NCBI GenBank assembly: GCA_013360745.1
Contig: JABWBA010000001.1
Span: 1-64,000, forward strand
Origin: Chthonomonadales bacterium
GTDB lineage: Bacteria; Armatimonadota; Chthonomonadetes; Chthonomonadales; CAJBBX01
Direction of reading: 5' to 3'
DNA length: 64,000 nucleotides
Made by a program: the position numbers and the translations under genes. Below, piece by piece: positions 45,206-54,914 of the stretch. The notes under the pieces are model-generated. The model searched no databases and was not told the DNA's origin. It saw only the letters and a program-made list of their open reading frames with translations. Numbering within the stretch: the first letter of the stretch is position 1; every line of letters starts with the position of its first letter.

Positions 45206-45727
45206 GTGGGGAGCGCGATTATCTTTTGGATCCTTGCGACGATCGCCGTCGTTACGGCCGCTATGACCGTGTTGAACCGCAATCCCGTTCGCGGCGCGTT
45301 GATGCTCGTGGCGCATATGCTTACGCTGGCGGTGATGTACCTGACTCTGTCGGCGCAGTTCGTCGCGGCCGTACAGGTAATCGTTTATGCCGGTGCGATC
45401 ATGGTCCTCGTTCTCTTCACGATCATGCTGCTGAACCTAGGCGTAACTGGCGGCGGCATCCGCTCACGCGGTGCCGGATTCGTGCTCGCGGTGATCGGTG
45501 CGCTCACGTTGACACTTGCGATGGTCGGAGGCTCAGTGTGGCGTCATGGTCTTGCCCCGATGAAGGCGACCGCCGAGTCCCTCGAGCGGGGCGGCACCGC
45601 GCAGGCCATCGGCTATGCTCTCTACGATCCCGAACTGCCCTGGCTCTTTCCGTTTGAAGTGATCTCGTTGCTGCTCCTGAGTGCGATCGTAGGAGCGCTC
45701 GTTTTGACGAGGCGGAGATCGGAATGA
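45206..45727 (+). CDS. nuoJ: NADH-quinone oxidoreductase subunit J
   Basis: The ND6-like membrane subunit with five helices. The conserved block is NPVRGALMLVAHMLTLAVMY and then AAVQVIVYAGAIMVLVLFTIML, which contains the pi-bulge helix of TM3. A periplasmic loop of about 45 residues precedes the last helix. The start is GTG 45206, four bases after nuoH; the stop overlaps nuoK (ATGA). Confidence 0.95.
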   Translation: MGSAIIFWILATIAVVTAAMTVLNRNPVRGALMLVAHMLTLAVMYLTLSAQFVAAVQVIVYAGAIMVLVLFTIMLLNLGVTGGGIRSRGAGFVLAVIGALTLTLAMVGGSVWRHGLAPMKATAESLERGGTAQAIGYALYDPELPWLFPFEVISLLLLSAIVGALVLTRRRSE

Positions 45728-46035
45728 TCCTTCCCGTACCTACGGCTCACTACATGGCTCTATCGGTTCTCATCTTCTGCTGCGGAGCGTTCGGCGTCGC
45801 CACCCGTCGGAACCCGATCGTGATGTTGATGTGTATCGAGTTGATGCTCAACGCGGCGAACCTAGGCTTTGTGGCGCTGGGCCGCCATTTCGGCGACACC
45901 GGCGGACAGATGCTGGCGATTTTCGTCATGGCCGTCGCCGCGGGGGAGGTTGCGATCGGCTTGGCGATCATCGTCGCCCTTTTCAGAACACGAGAGACGA
46001 TCGATGTCGATCGTGTGGATAGCCTCCGACTATGA
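45724..46035 (+). CDS. nuoK: NADH-quinone oxidoreductase subunit K
   Basis: The ND4L-like three-helix membrane subunit with two conserved glutamates in the proton path: LMCIELMLNAANLGFVA in TM2 and AVAAGEVAIGLAIIVALFR in TM3. 103 residues is standard. It overlaps nuoJ by four bases and nuoL by four. Confidence 0.96.
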   Translation: MILPVPTAHYMALSVLIFCCGAFGVATRRNPIVMLMCIELMLNAANLGFVALGRHFGDTGGQMLAIFVMAVAAGEVAIGLAIIVALFRTRETIDVDRVDSLRL

Positions 46036-48038
46036 TGGATGGAATGGGGCATCTGAGCTCGGGAGGCCTCGTCTGGGCGATACCTTGCGTGCCGCTTATC
46101 AGCTTCGTGGTGATCATGCTCTTCGGGGGCAGAATCCTTCAGGTGCTCGGCGATGCCGCTGGCCGACGGGTCATCGGCGCCCTCGCGACGCTGGCGGTTC
46201 TGGTCCCCTTTGCTCTGAGTGCGGCGCTGGTCAGAGATCTCCTTGCATTGCCCGCGGAGGCCCGCCGGGCCATCGTCCCGTTACTGCCGTTTGCCAAGAC
46301 CTTGCCGTGGATCGACGCCGGCCCCATCCACGCACAGTTCGCGGCGCTGATCGATCCGCTGTCGGCGCTGATGTGCCTGATCGTTACCGGTGTGGGCGGC
46401 CTGATCCATCTGTACGCCACGGGCTACATGGCTCACGACCGAGATTACGCCCGGTTTTTTGCCTATTTCAACCTGTTCATCGTGGCGATGCTCTTTCTCG
46501 TCCTCGGGGAGAGCATTCTGATGATGTTCGTCGGCTGGGAAGGGGTCGGGTTATGCTCCTACCTGCTGATATCCTTCTGGTACGACGATACCGACAACGC
46601 GAAGGCCGGCAACAAAGCGTTCATCGTGAACAGAATCGGCGATGTCGGCTTTGTCCTGGGCATCCTGACGATTGTCAGCCTATTCGGTACCGTTTCATTC
46701 CATACCGCTGACGGCCGGGGGTTCCTCGACCTCGCGGCACGGAAGGAGACACTCCACGGAGCCCTGGGGATCGGATCGGCCGCGCTCATTGCGGGCCTCC
46801 TCTTCATCGGCGCCTGTGGTAAGTCGGCGCAGTTCCCATTGCATATCTGGCTTCCCGACGCGATGGCAGGCCCAACGCCGGTGTCCGCGCTCATCCACGC
46901 AGCGACGATGGTAACGGCGGGTGTAGTGATGCTGACCCGCATGTCGGTGATCTTCGTGCAGGCTCCCGCGGTCCTTCTCATCGTCGCGCTGGTCGGCCTT
47001 TTCACTGCGATATTCGCCGCGACGATCGCCCTGACACAGACCGACATCAAGAAGGTTCTGGCGTATTCCACTGTATCCCAGCTTGGCTTTATGTTCCTCG
47101 GATGCGGTGCGGGCGCGTTCGCTGCGGGCATGTTCCATGTGATGACCCATGCCTTCTTCAAAGCTCTACTGTTTCTCGGCGCCGGCTCGGTGATCCACGG
47201 TATGGCTGGACAGCAGAACATGAGGCTGATGGGCGGCTTGCGCAAGCACATGCCGATTACCTTTGCGACCATGGTTGCGGCCTGGGCGGCCATCTGCGGA
47301 TTCCCCGGGCTGTCCGGCTACTGGTCCAAGGACCTGATCCTCGGATATGGCGCAGGTATCCATTCATATGGCATGGTCATCTACGCGGTCGGCACGTTCA
47401 CGGCTTTCCTAACGGGTCTCTATATGACCAGGCTCATGGTGATGACCTTTGGGGCAAAAGAGCGGTTCAACACGCACGAGGTCCACGTCCATGAGTCCCC
47501 TCCGTCGATGTGGATCCCTCTGGCGCTCCTCGCCGTTCTTTCGATCATCGGCGGTCTGATCGGCACGCCGTGGGGTCATCAACTGCAGCATTTCCTCGAG
47601 CCTGTGCTGCCTACCGCTGCACTGCATGTGGCGCACGAAGGTGTTCCGGTTGGAGTTGGATTGGGCATTGGCGCCATCGTTGCGATTGCCGCAATGGCCG
47701 CTGGGCTGGTCTTCTATCCTGCTGAGGCTGCGAAGGGCGAGGCGATTGAACCGGCGCGCAATCCGATTCTCGTCGGTGCAGAGCGACTCTGGTATGTCGA
47801 TTCGGCCGCAAACGCGATCGGGATCCGATTCGGCGGCAAGGTCGCCACCGTCCTCTGGCAATGGGTCGATCAGGGCAACATCGATCGCCTCGTGAACATC
47901 GTTGCCTTTGTCGTCGGGCTCCTGAGCGAGATCGTGCGCGGCTTACAGACCGGATATGTTCGGATCTATGTGACCACCATGCTCGCGGGTGTTGCGGTCC
48001 TCGCTGTCTGGGCGCTCATCGGCGGAGGCGTTCGATAA
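46032..48038 (+). CDS. nuoL: NADH-quinone oxidoreductase subunit L
   Basis: The largest antiporter-like, proton-pumping membrane subunit (ND5). Landmarks are MFVGWEGVGLCSYLLISFWY with the key Glu, the block FIGACGKSAQFPLHIWLPDAMAGPTPVSALIHAATMV (key Lys; shown here only in part), and HVMTHAFFKALLFLGAGSVIH. The C-terminus carries the long lateral helix and the final TM. 668 residues are normal. It starts at ATG 46032 and is followed two bases later by nuoM. Confidence 0.94.
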   Translation: MMDGMGHLSSGGLVWAIPCVPLISFVVIMLFGGRILQVLGDAAGRRVIGALATLAVLVPFALSAALVRDLLALPAEARRAIVPLLPFAKTLPWIDAGPIHAQFAALIDPLSALMCLIVTGVGGLIHLYATGYMAHDRDYARFFAYFNLFIVAMLFLVLGESILMMFVGWEGVGLCSYLLISFWYDDTDNAKAGNKAFIVNRIGDVGFVLGILTIVSLFGTVSFHTADGRGFLDLAARKETLHGALGIGSAALIAGLLFIGACGKSAQFPLHIWLPDAMAGPTPVSALIHAATMVTAGVVMLTRMSVIFVQAPAVLLIVALVGLFTAIFAATIALTQTDIKKVLAYSTVSQLGFMFLGCGAGAFAAGMFHVMTHAFFKALLFLGAGSVIHGMAGQQNMRLMGGLRKHMPITFATMVAAWAAICGFPGLSGYWSKDLILGYGAGIHSYGMVIYAVGTFTAFLTGLYMTRLMVMTFGAKERFNTHEVHVHESPPSMWIPLALLAVLSIIGGLIGTPWGHQLQHFLEPVLPTAALHVAHEGVPVGVGLGIGAIVAIAAMAAGLVFYPAEAAKGEAIEPARNPILVGAERLWYVDSAANAIGIRFGGKVATVLWQWVDQGNIDRLVNIVAFVVGLLSEIVRGLQTGYVRIYVTTMLAGVAVLAVWALIGGGVR

Positions 48039-48040
48039 CG

Positions 48041-49657
48041 ATGTTCGAACAGCATCTTCTCAGCCTGCTGATCTTCCTGCCCGTCATCGGCGCGATGATC
48101 GTCGCGACTGCCCCGACCCGCAAGAGGGACGCCGCGGATTCCGGGTTGTCACCTGCCGCGATTCTGGCCCTCGTGGCGGCTGGAGCGGAGTTCGTGCTGG
48201 CGATCTGTCTTTGGTTCCGGTTTGAGCCGGGGCGACCCGGATTTCAGTTCCGCGAGCTTGCCGAATGGATCCCGGGCTTTGGCATCAACTACGACGTAGG
48301 GCTCGACGGGATGAGCCTGCTGCTCGTGATGCTAACCGCGTTTCTGACGCTGCTGTGTGTCCTCTACTCGGTTCGTCTACAAACCCGCATCCGAGAGTAC
48401 ATGGTCTGTTTGCTCGTACTAGAGGCCGCGATGATGGGCGTGTTCGTTGCGCTCGATCTGGCGCTCTTTTATGTGTTCTGGGAAATAGTCCTGATCCCGA
48501 TGTACTTCTTGATTGGCATCTGGGGGCATGAGCGGCGGATCTACGCGGCCATCAAGTTCTTCGTCTATACGTTTACCGGCAGCGTTCTCATGCTCGTGGG
48601 CATCATCTACCTGTACGTCCAGACAGGCAGCTTCAGTCTGCTGGAGCTTGGCGCTAACGGTTCGCCCGCAGCAATGAAGCTCGCGGGTATTCCCGCGCCG
48701 GCGTTGATGTATCTCTACGGGGCGTTCGCGCTCGCGTTCATGATCAAAGTGCCGATGATCCCGTTCCACACTTGGCTGCCCGATGCCCATGTCGAAGCGC
48801 CGACCGCCGGAAGCGTGATCCTCGCCGGTGTGTTGCTCAAGATGGGGGTCTACGGCTTTATCCGCGTTTGTCTCCCGCTGTTTCCCGAGCAGATGCAGGC
48901 GAGCGCACCGTTGTTCCTGTGGCTGTCAGTGATCGCTATCATCTACGGCGCCATCGTCGCGGCGATCCAGCCGGACATGAAGAAGCTAGTGGCCTATACG
49001 AGCGTCTCCCATATGGGTGTGGTGATGCTGGGCGTCTTTTCCTTCAACGTCACAGCGATGACCGGAGCGATACTGCAGAGCGTGAACCACGGGATCTCGA
49101 CGGGAATGTTGTTCTTCCTGGTCGGCATGTTGTATGATCGGAAACACACTCGCGCCATCGCGGCCTATGGCGGGATCAGACGCATTGCGCCGTTCTTCGG
49201 AGCCGTGTTCCTGATCGCCGCGTTCTCCTCGGCCGCATTGCCTATGACCAACGGCTTCGTCGGCGAGTTTCTGGTGCTACAGGGGGCCTATCTGGCGCCG
49301 AATCGAGGTCCGATGTACGCGGCGATCGCCGCCTGCGGCATGATCTTCTCGGCGGTATACATGCTCTGGCTCTTCCAACGCGTATTCTGCGGGCCGCAGA
49401 TGGCGGACGGACACGATCATGTATCTGACCTCACAATGCGGGAGAGATTCGTTCTGGTACCGCTCGTTGTCATGGTTCTGTGGCTCGGGTGCTATGTGTC
49501 TCCATGGATACGGCCGCTGACCGGGATTGCGCAGGAGAGACAGACTGCCGACCAGCAGGCCGCGTCGGCCGTACCAACGCCGGGCGGGTTCGACATGGGC
49601 CAGGTTGCCGAGCATGAAACTCGTCCGTCGATAGCGGCGGTAGGGCAAAACCGGTAA
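48041..49657 (+). CDS. nuoM: NADH-quinone oxidoreductase subunit M
   Basis: An antiporter-like subunit (ND4). Conserved parts are YDVGLDGMSLLLVMLTAFLT near residue 85, FYVFWEIVLIPMYFLIGIWG with the key Glu, and KVPMIPFHTWLPDAHVEAPT with the key Lys. HMGVVMLGVFSFN and the helix-broken SVNHGISTGMLFFLVGMLYD follow. I chose ATG 48041, 538 residues; the open frame from 47861 lies inside nuoL. It ends by sharing one base with nuoN (TAATG). Confidence 0.94.
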   Translation: MFEQHLLSLLIFLPVIGAMIVATAPTRKRDAADSGLSPAAILALVAAGAEFVLAICLWFRFEPGRPGFQFRELAEWIPGFGINYDVGLDGMSLLLVMLTAFLTLLCVLYSVRLQTRIREYMVCLLVLEAAMMGVFVALDLALFYVFWEIVLIPMYFLIGIWGHERRIYAAIKFFVYTFTGSVLMLVGIIYLYVQTGSFSLLELGANGSPAAMKLAGIPAPALMYLYGAFALAFMIKVPMIPFHTWLPDAHVEAPTAGSVILAGVLLKMGVYGFIRVCLPLFPEQMQASAPLFLWLSVIAIIYGAIVAAIQPDMKKLVAYTSVSHMGVVMLGVFSFNVTAMTGAILQSVNHGISTGMLFFLVGMLYDRKHTRAIAAYGGIRRIAPFFGAVFLIAAFSSAALPMTNGFVGEFLVLQGAYLAPNRGPMYAAIAACGMIFSAVYMLWLFQRVFCGPQMADGHDHVSDLTMRERFVLVPLVVMVLWLGCYVSPWIRPLTGIAQERQTADQQAASAVPTPGGFDMGQVAEHETRPSIAAVGQNR

Positions 49658-51144
49658 TGAGCGGATCGAGTCGGTTCATCGCGGATCTCAGCGCCCTGTA
49701 CCCTGCTCTCGCCCTGATCGGCGCGAGCGGCCTGATCCTCCTTGTGATGCCGTTCCTACGCAGGTGTGGAGGCAATAGCGGCAGCGCGACTATTAGCGGT
49801 CTCGGCGTCCTGGCAGCGCTTGCGTTGCTGATCCGGCTGCCGGGAGAAGGCTTTGGCGCCACTTTGTTCGCGGAGACGCTGGTCACCGACAGTCTCTCCA
49901 CAGCCTCGGCCTTCGTCCTACTCCTCTCAGGTCTTCTCGCTGTACTCATCGCGCAGAGCTACCTCAAAGTAAGAGAGATCGATGAGCCCGAATACTACGC
50001 AATCCTGCTGCTCTCCATGGCCGGTGCGTACCTTATGCTGTTGGCTAACGACCTGCTCATCCTGTTTCTGGGTCTCGAGTTGATGTCCTTCGGTTTCTAT
50101 GCCATGGCAGGATTCGCGAGGAGGGACGGTCGGAGTGGGGAGGCGGCGCTCAAGTACTTCCTGACGGGCGCCTTCGCATCGGCTCTGTTTCTGTATGGCA
50201 TTATGCTCATCTACGGGGTATCCGCTTCTACCGAGTTTGCTAAGATCCAGTCCGCGGTTGCGCATGGAGCGCTCCATACGCCTATGGGACTGGCCGGTAT
50301 GATCTTGATTATTGCAGGCCTCGGTTTCAAAGTCGCCGCGGTTCCGTTCCACCAATGGGCGCCGGATGTCTACGAAGGCGCGCCAACCAGCGCCACGGCG
50401 TTCCTTGCGGCAACGGCGAAGATCGGCGCATTCGTGGGTCTCATTCGCGTCCTTGACGTGTTCGCAGGCGGCTCACAGACGCTCATTCCCATGCTTCGCG
50501 TCCTCGCGATCGCGACGATGATCTACGGCAATCTCGTTGCGATTGCACAGACGAACGTGAAAAGAATGCTCGGATATTCTGCGGTGGCCCATGCGGGTTA
50601 CCTACTAGCCGCAATGGTGTGCGTGGCGATGCATTACGAAGGTACGGCGGGCGCGAGAACGAATACCGCCGCCATGAGCGCCTCGGTCTTTTACCTGCTC
50701 GCTTATGCGCTCGCTGGCTTCGGGGCGTTCGGCGTACTCGCCTATCTGAGCTCCCGCGACAAGGACGTCCAAACGCTCGATGACCTACGCGGCCTGGTGC
50801 AGCGTGACGCGCCGTCCGGGTATGCGCTGATTCTGTTCATGCTATCTCTGGCGGGCATTCCGGCCACGGTCGGCTTCATCGGTAAATGGCAGATCTTCTA
50901 CGCGGTCCTGATCGGAGGCGATATGACGCTGGCCGTCACGATCGCCCTGACGAGCGCGATGGGAGCGTACTACTACCTCCGCGTGGTCTGGTATGCGGCA
51001 TTCGAGAGTGCGAGCGGTCCGGATGCCCCTCGTCAGGTTGGATTGACCGGCGCCGGCTTGACAGTCTTCGTTTCGGCGTTTGCGACCCTACTACTCGGCA
51101 TTGTGCCAGGGCTGCTCACGGGCTTCCTGCAGGTGGTGAAGTAG
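49657..51144 (+). CDS. nuoN: NADH-quinone oxidoreductase subunit N
   Basis: The ND2-like antiporter subunit, last of the operon. Visible are LLLANDLLILFLGLELMSFGFYAMAG with the key Glu (within residues 125-150), LIIAGLGFKVAAVPFHQWAPDVYEGAPTS with the key Lys, and NVKRMLGYSAVAHAGYLL. 495 residues are typical. No hairpin is obvious after the stop, and the next gene converges only two bases away, so transcription probably reads into its antisense. Confidence 0.95.
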   Translation: MSGSSRFIADLSALYPALALIGASGLILLVMPFLRRCGGNSGSATISGLGVLAALALLIRLPGEGFGATLFAETLVTDSLSTASAFVLLLSGLLAVLIAQSYLKVREIDEPEYYAILLLSMAGAYLMLLANDLLILFLGLELMSFGFYAMAGFARRDGRSGEAALKYFLTGAFASALFLYGIMLIYGVSASTEFAKIQSAVAHGALHTPMGLAGMILIIAGLGFKVAAVPFHQWAPDVYEGAPTSATAFLAATAKIGAFVGLIRVLDVFAGGSQTLIPMLRVLAIATMIYGNLVAIAQTNVKRMLGYSAVAHAGYLLAAMVCVAMHYEGTAGARTNTAAMSASVFYLLAYALAGFGAFGVLAYLSSRDKDVQTLDDLRGLVQRDAPSGYALILFMLSLAGIPATVGFIGKWQIFYAVLIGGDMTLAVTIALTSAMGAYYYLRVVWYAAFESASGPDAPRQVGLTGAGLTVFVSAFATLLLGIVPGLLTGFLQVVK

Positions 51145-51146
51145 GC

Positions 51147-52250
51147 TTACCGTTTCGGTGTCTGGGCCGCGAGCTTCGCCATACCTAGCAGGACGGCCGC
51201 AGAACCCGTCGTATCCAGAGACCCGAGTGCACCTTCCGCATCATCACGGATGGTCGGCGCCCATGGCGCGAGATCCAACCATCGGCCAATCGCCTGAGGG
51301 ACATGGGTATTGGTGTTGCCGGCTCCGTTCATGGTGTCAGCCCACGTGCCGGGACCCTTTCGGATCACCGATCTCCACGTGATCCCGATCCTCCGCAGAT
51401 CGGAGTCGGTGAACACGAGACCCGCCTGACGGAGGCGGACCGCGAACTGCACGTTGATCGCAGCGTGGGAGATGTCCTCGGCGCCCCGTGCATTCCCTTC
51501 GATATTCGGTTGATAGGCCCAATCGATCCCGCCGTTCGACGTGATCCTTACTCGGTTGCGGAAATAGCGTCCAAGAGCCTCAGCTCGGTCCCTGTAGAGC
51601 CGCTGATGCATCGAACGGTATAAACTGAGCCAGACCATGCCGGGAGCATTCTGCTGGTTCAAGGGCAGCAGGCCGATCGCGGGATCGATCATATGGGCTT
51701 CATCGCGCCTGGGACCCCAGCGCCATTCGCTGTCATGAGCAGCCATGGCCTCATCGATCAGATCCAGAATCTCCTGCGCTCGTTTACGGAGCGTCTGCGG
51801 CGTCCTGCGGGATAGGATATCCGCCGCGCACTCCGCCGGTCCGAGGCACAGCATGCCGGTGTGGACGGCCCATACGTGCCAGCGTCCCTGTGTGTACTGC
51901 GCCGTGCCCCACGCCGGCCGGATCGTCCGCGTAAAGGCGTCGACCGCGGGTGGACGCCGCCGATCATCCCGATCCCGAGCTATGGCCTCGAAGCGATCAA
52001 AGAGGAGTTCAGCATATCTGCGTTGAGCCGTCGCTCGGTACATAACGGCATAGGCCTGAAGGAGGTACGACTCAGACCATGGAAGGGCGTCATTGTCCTT
52101 AGTCGTCCTGTAGGGAGCGGCGGACCGATAGGCGGCCTCGGCCCGGTCGAAGCGTCGTATTGCGGCCTCGTAACGGTCCGATGCGGACATCCCCGAGATG
52201 GCCGGAAACGCCGCAAGAACCACCCCGCAAACGATAATGAACCTAGTCAT
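51147..52250 (-). CDS. Secreted protein of probable (alpha/alpha)-toroid fold, unidentified
   Basis: A 367-residue protein with a signal peptide (about residues 1-22, FIIVCGVVLAAFPAISG). A run of helical hairpins rich in aromatic residues follows: SESYLLQAYAVMYRATAQRRYAELLFDRFE, AVHTGMLCLGP, APGMVWLSLYRSMHQRLYRDRAEALGRYF and AINVQFAVRLRQAGLVF (given in parts). This pattern recalls toroidal polysaccharide lyases, epimerases and glycosidases, but I cannot name the family. It probably acts on or binds sugar outside the cytoplasm. It overlaps the upstream acetyltransferase gene by eight bases, so the two share an operon with the GH-L-like gene. Confidence 0.7.
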   Translation of the reverse strand: MTRFIIVCGVVLAAFPAISGMSASDRYEAAIRRFDRAEAAYRSAAPYRTTKDNDALPWSESYLLQAYAVMYRATAQRRYAELLFDRFEAIARDRDDRRRPPAVDAFTRTIRPAWGTAQYTQGRWHVWAVHTGMLCLGPAECAADILSRRTPQTLRKRAQEILDLIDEAMAAHDSEWRWGPRRDEAHMIDPAIGLLPLNQQNAPGMVWLSLYRSMHQRLYRDRAEALGRYFRNRVRITSNGGIDWAYQPNIEGNARGAEDISHAAINVQFAVRLRQAGLVFTDSDLRRIGITWRSVIRKGPGTWADTMNGAGNTNTHVPQAIGRWLDLAPWAPTIRDDAEGALGSLDTTGSAAVLLGMAKLAAQTPKR

Positions 52251-52734
52251 CAGGCTCGGTACGTCTCTTCAACCTGTCCGCGTAGATGCCCGGTTCGCTG
52301 CCGGGAATGACGATTGCGCCCAGGGCTCCGGAATAGAACTCGATCGGCCCGGCGCCGCCGATGATGCCATAGACGTAGCCCAGATCCCTGAGGCCATGCA
52401 TGCAGGCAAGGAGCAACGCCTTCCCTATTCCCTTGCCACGTTCCCGCTCCGTGACACCAGTGGGGCCGAAATACGCGCGCCGTGTGCACTCGTAGGCGCC
52501 AAACCCGATAACCTCTCCGTCCCTGATAGCAATGTAGACGGTAACGGGCTTGTTCGAGAAACCGACAAGAACCTCGTCGGCCCAGCTCGTAGCGAAGTTG
52601 TTTTGAATGAACGACCTCACCTGCGAGATCTCAAAGACGTTCGCCCTCCGGATGACGACACCCTGTTCGGACAGAGCGTTGAGATGGGGTTGCAGATCCG
52701 GCAGGATGAGCAGGTTGGCGAGCATGTCGGGCAC
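52243..52734 (-). CDS. GNAT-family N-acetyltransferase
   Basis: A 163-residue acetyl-CoA-dependent acetyltransferase. The acetyl-CoA loop of motif A is GVTERERGKGIGKALLLACM (the R-x-x-G-x-G pattern as RGKGIG), with strand 4 at VYIAIRDGEVIGFGAYECT before it. The substrate is unknown. It starts at GTG 52734 with AAGGAG eight bases upstream. It overlaps the start of the secreted-protein gene by eight bases and follows the GH-L-like gene by 35 bases. Confidence 0.82.
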   Translation of the reverse strand: MPDMLANLLILPDLQPHLNALSEQGVVIRRANVFEISQVRSFIQNNFATSWADEVLVGFSNKPVTVYIAIRDGEVIGFGAYECTRRAYFGPTGVTERERGKGIGKALLLACMHGLRDLGYVYGIIGGAGPIEFYSGALGAIVIPGSEPGIYADRLKRRTEPDD

Positions 52735-52769
52735 GGGACGTTCTCCTTCGGTTCGTGGCGCTGATTGAG

Positions 52770-54914
52770 TTACAATAGATCTGCAGGACGATCCGGTTCA
52801 ATATCCAGCTCTAGGATCAATCGCTCCGGCGTCGTCTGAACGATCGTTCCGAGCGGCCGTCGGCGCTGCATCAATCGTGTCGGCACGGTGTAACGCCATG
52901 GTCCACGGAGCGCCGTTGTTGCTTGAGCCCTCAGCCGCTCGATACGGCCGCCACTCACCGTTCCAGAGAGGAGAACGCCGCCTCCGCCCAGGAGGCCATC
53001 GAACGTGCAATCGTCCATAGTATGCGGCAGTCCGTGACAGAGATGGGTCGCCTCTTCATCGACCGCGACGAAGACCGCATGCAGGGCATAGATCCACGCG
53101 CCGATACCGGTGGTGAACCACGGAACGCGGGGATGCCCGTCCGCCGCCAGATGTTCGTTCGGCACCAGTCCCGGCCCGCAACAGGAGGGTCCCGACGATA
53201 GGGCTTCCCATGCGAGATCGCCCTCCCCGTGCATGGCGTGGACGATTCCGAGATGGGCGCCGGCCCAGAGCCAGTTGGTATCGTCGTACACCGGCGATAA
53301 CCCCGGCTTCCAGCCCCGTGTGGAGCGGCAGGCACGGTGGATCAGCTCAGCGCTGCGCCGAGCGCGCACGGAGCCGATTTCGGTGCGGAACGGGAAGATG
53401 TGCCCCAGGACCGAATAGTGCAGCGCGGCGCCGTCCGGGATTCCAAATACCTCCCCATGCATCTCGCGCGCGGAGGCGACGACGATGCTAGCCAGGAGCC
53501 CGTTCGAAAGCTCACGCCAGTGAGCCCCTCGCGCGGGATTAACACCGAGGATGTCCGCAGCATCGGCGGCGCAACGGAGGGCGAAGGCCGTACCCGAAAG
53601 GGTGAATGGGCCGCCGTTGACTGGCCCGACGGACTCGTCGAAGTCCACGCAGGGCCAGGTAGACAGCCTGCCGTGCGATCCGATCTGAACCACGTTCTTC
53701 TCGTAGTACCGGGCGATCTCTCGGAGGACCGGATAGAGGTCTTCCAGGAGGGATAGGTCCCGCGTATAGAGCCAGAGCGCCCATATCTCGGCCGAAAACT
53801 GGGCAAGGTGAAAACGCTCCGACAGCCATAGGCCGTCGGGATCGCGCTCCTGGCCGTCCTCGGTGCTGCTCCACGGATACAGCGCACCAGTTCCCCGGGC
53901 GCGCGCTTGAGCCTGGGGCAGCGTAGCCAACCGAAAGTAGGGCATCCGGGCGGCGAGGTCCGCGTGATTGCCGGACAGCAATGCATAGAAAGGGTACATC
54001 TCGTCATGGAACGCGCCGCCGCCCCAGTACCGTTCGGAAAGCGTGGGGCCGATCGACCACGGACTTAGCTGGGCGCGAATGGTGTATAGGCCGACGGCAC
54101 GCAAGCGATCGATCTCCGCATTGCCGGTCATTAGAACGCTCCGCCCTGTGTAGGCGCGCCAACCGGCTCGATGCGTTGCGGCATAGTCGTCCCATTGTTC
54201 GATGTCGAGCGGAAACGCGAAGGTCACCCGGTCGCTGAACTGAAGGAGTACTCTGATGGTCGCGGATCGGTTTGGGCTGACGCGATGGACGAACGCGATC
54301 TCCTCACGGTTTTGATCGATGGCGCACCCGCAATCGGGATCGTCACATCGAGACTGGATCACGATCGTGCCCATCTGATCAAGATACGTGTAACGCAGTT
54401 CGACGCCAGCGCCCGTCCGCTGAACATCTCGAACTGCGGGCCAACGGGGCAGACGGTACCGAATCCGGTAGTCCAGCTGTCGGGAACGATTGGCGGTCCG
54501 TTCGATCGTTACTCTGGCCATCAGCGCATTGCTATGAAGTGGGATGAAGGTATCGGCGATTTCGATGATGGAATCGGTGGTATATCGAGAGGTTACGATT
54601 CCATCCTCGAGATGCAGGGTCTGTTCCCAGTCGACCGGCGTGGGCGTTCTACGATCGATGAGCAGGCGCCGGCTCAGGCTGCCAAAGTCGAGAAGAGGCC
54701 TACCCGCACCGGGGCCCCTGCGGCCTGCCCAGACGAAGAACTGGGTCTGATGTGCGGTGGCGCTCGGATCAAGCGGATCATCATGAAAGCCGGTGGGACC
54801 GATGGTTGTGGCAAGTTCGCCGTTGCCGATGAGCATCGAGGTGATACCATCAGCGTCGTCGGCGCTTAGGGTGGTCGTAAGGCGGTCCTCGCGATTGCTG
54901 TGGTACTCTGCCAT
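52770..54914 (-). CDS. Clan GH-L glycosidase-like protein (GH65/GH95-related)
   Basis: A 714-residue protein with an N-terminal beta-sandwich (about 1-260) and an (alpha/alpha)6 barrel (about 290-640). Its layout and motifs resemble GH65 phosphorylases and GH95 fucosidases. Seen are YWGGGAFHDEMYPFYALLS (in place of the usual WDTE motif) and YFRLATLPQAQARARGTGALYPWSS. The segment CVDFDESVGPVNGGPF carries an Asp-Glu that is a candidate general acid. There is no signal peptide, so the target is probably an imported oligosaccharide. Substrate and mechanism, hydrolysis or phosphorolysis, are not resolved. It is the first gene of a three-gene minus-strand operon and is divergent from the alpha/beta hydrolase. 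Confidence 0.75.
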   Translation of the reverse strand: MAEYHSNREDRLTTTLSADDADGITSMLIGNGELATTIGPTGFHDDPLDPSATAHQTQFFVWAGRRGPGAGRPLLDFGSLSRRLLIDRRTPTPVDWEQTLHLEDGIVTSRYTTDSIIEIADTFIPLHSNALMARVTIERTANRSRQLDYRIRYRLPRWPAVRDVQRTGAGVELRYTYLDQMGTIVIQSRCDDPDCGCAIDQNREEIAFVHRVSPNRSATIRVLLQFSDRVTFAFPLDIEQWDDYAATHRAGWRAYTGRSVLMTGNAEIDRLRAVGLYTIRAQLSPWSIGPTLSERYWGGGAFHDEMYPFYALLSGNHADLAARMPYFRLATLPQAQARARGTGALYPWSSTEDGQERDPDGLWLSERFHLAQFSAEIWALWLYTRDLSLLEDLYPVLREIARYYEKNVVQIGSHGRLSTWPCVDFDESVGPVNGGPFTLSGTAFALRCAADAADILGVNPARGAHWRELSNGLLASIVVASAREMHGEVFGIPDGAALHYSVLGHIFPFRTEIGSVRARRSAELIHRACRSTRGWKPGLSPVYDDTNWLWAGAHLGIVHAMHGEGDLAWEALSSGPSCCGPGLVPNEHLAADGHPRVPWFTTGIGAWIYALHAVFVAVDEEATHLCHGLPHTMDDCTFDGLLGGGGVLLSGTVSGGRIERLRAQATTALRGPWRYTVPTRLMQRRRPLGTIVQTTPERLILELDIEPDRPADLL

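Noticed and set aside
47861-48040. Long N-terminus for nuoM
   Set aside because: It is inside nuoL; the membrane-protein start at ATG 48041 is typical.
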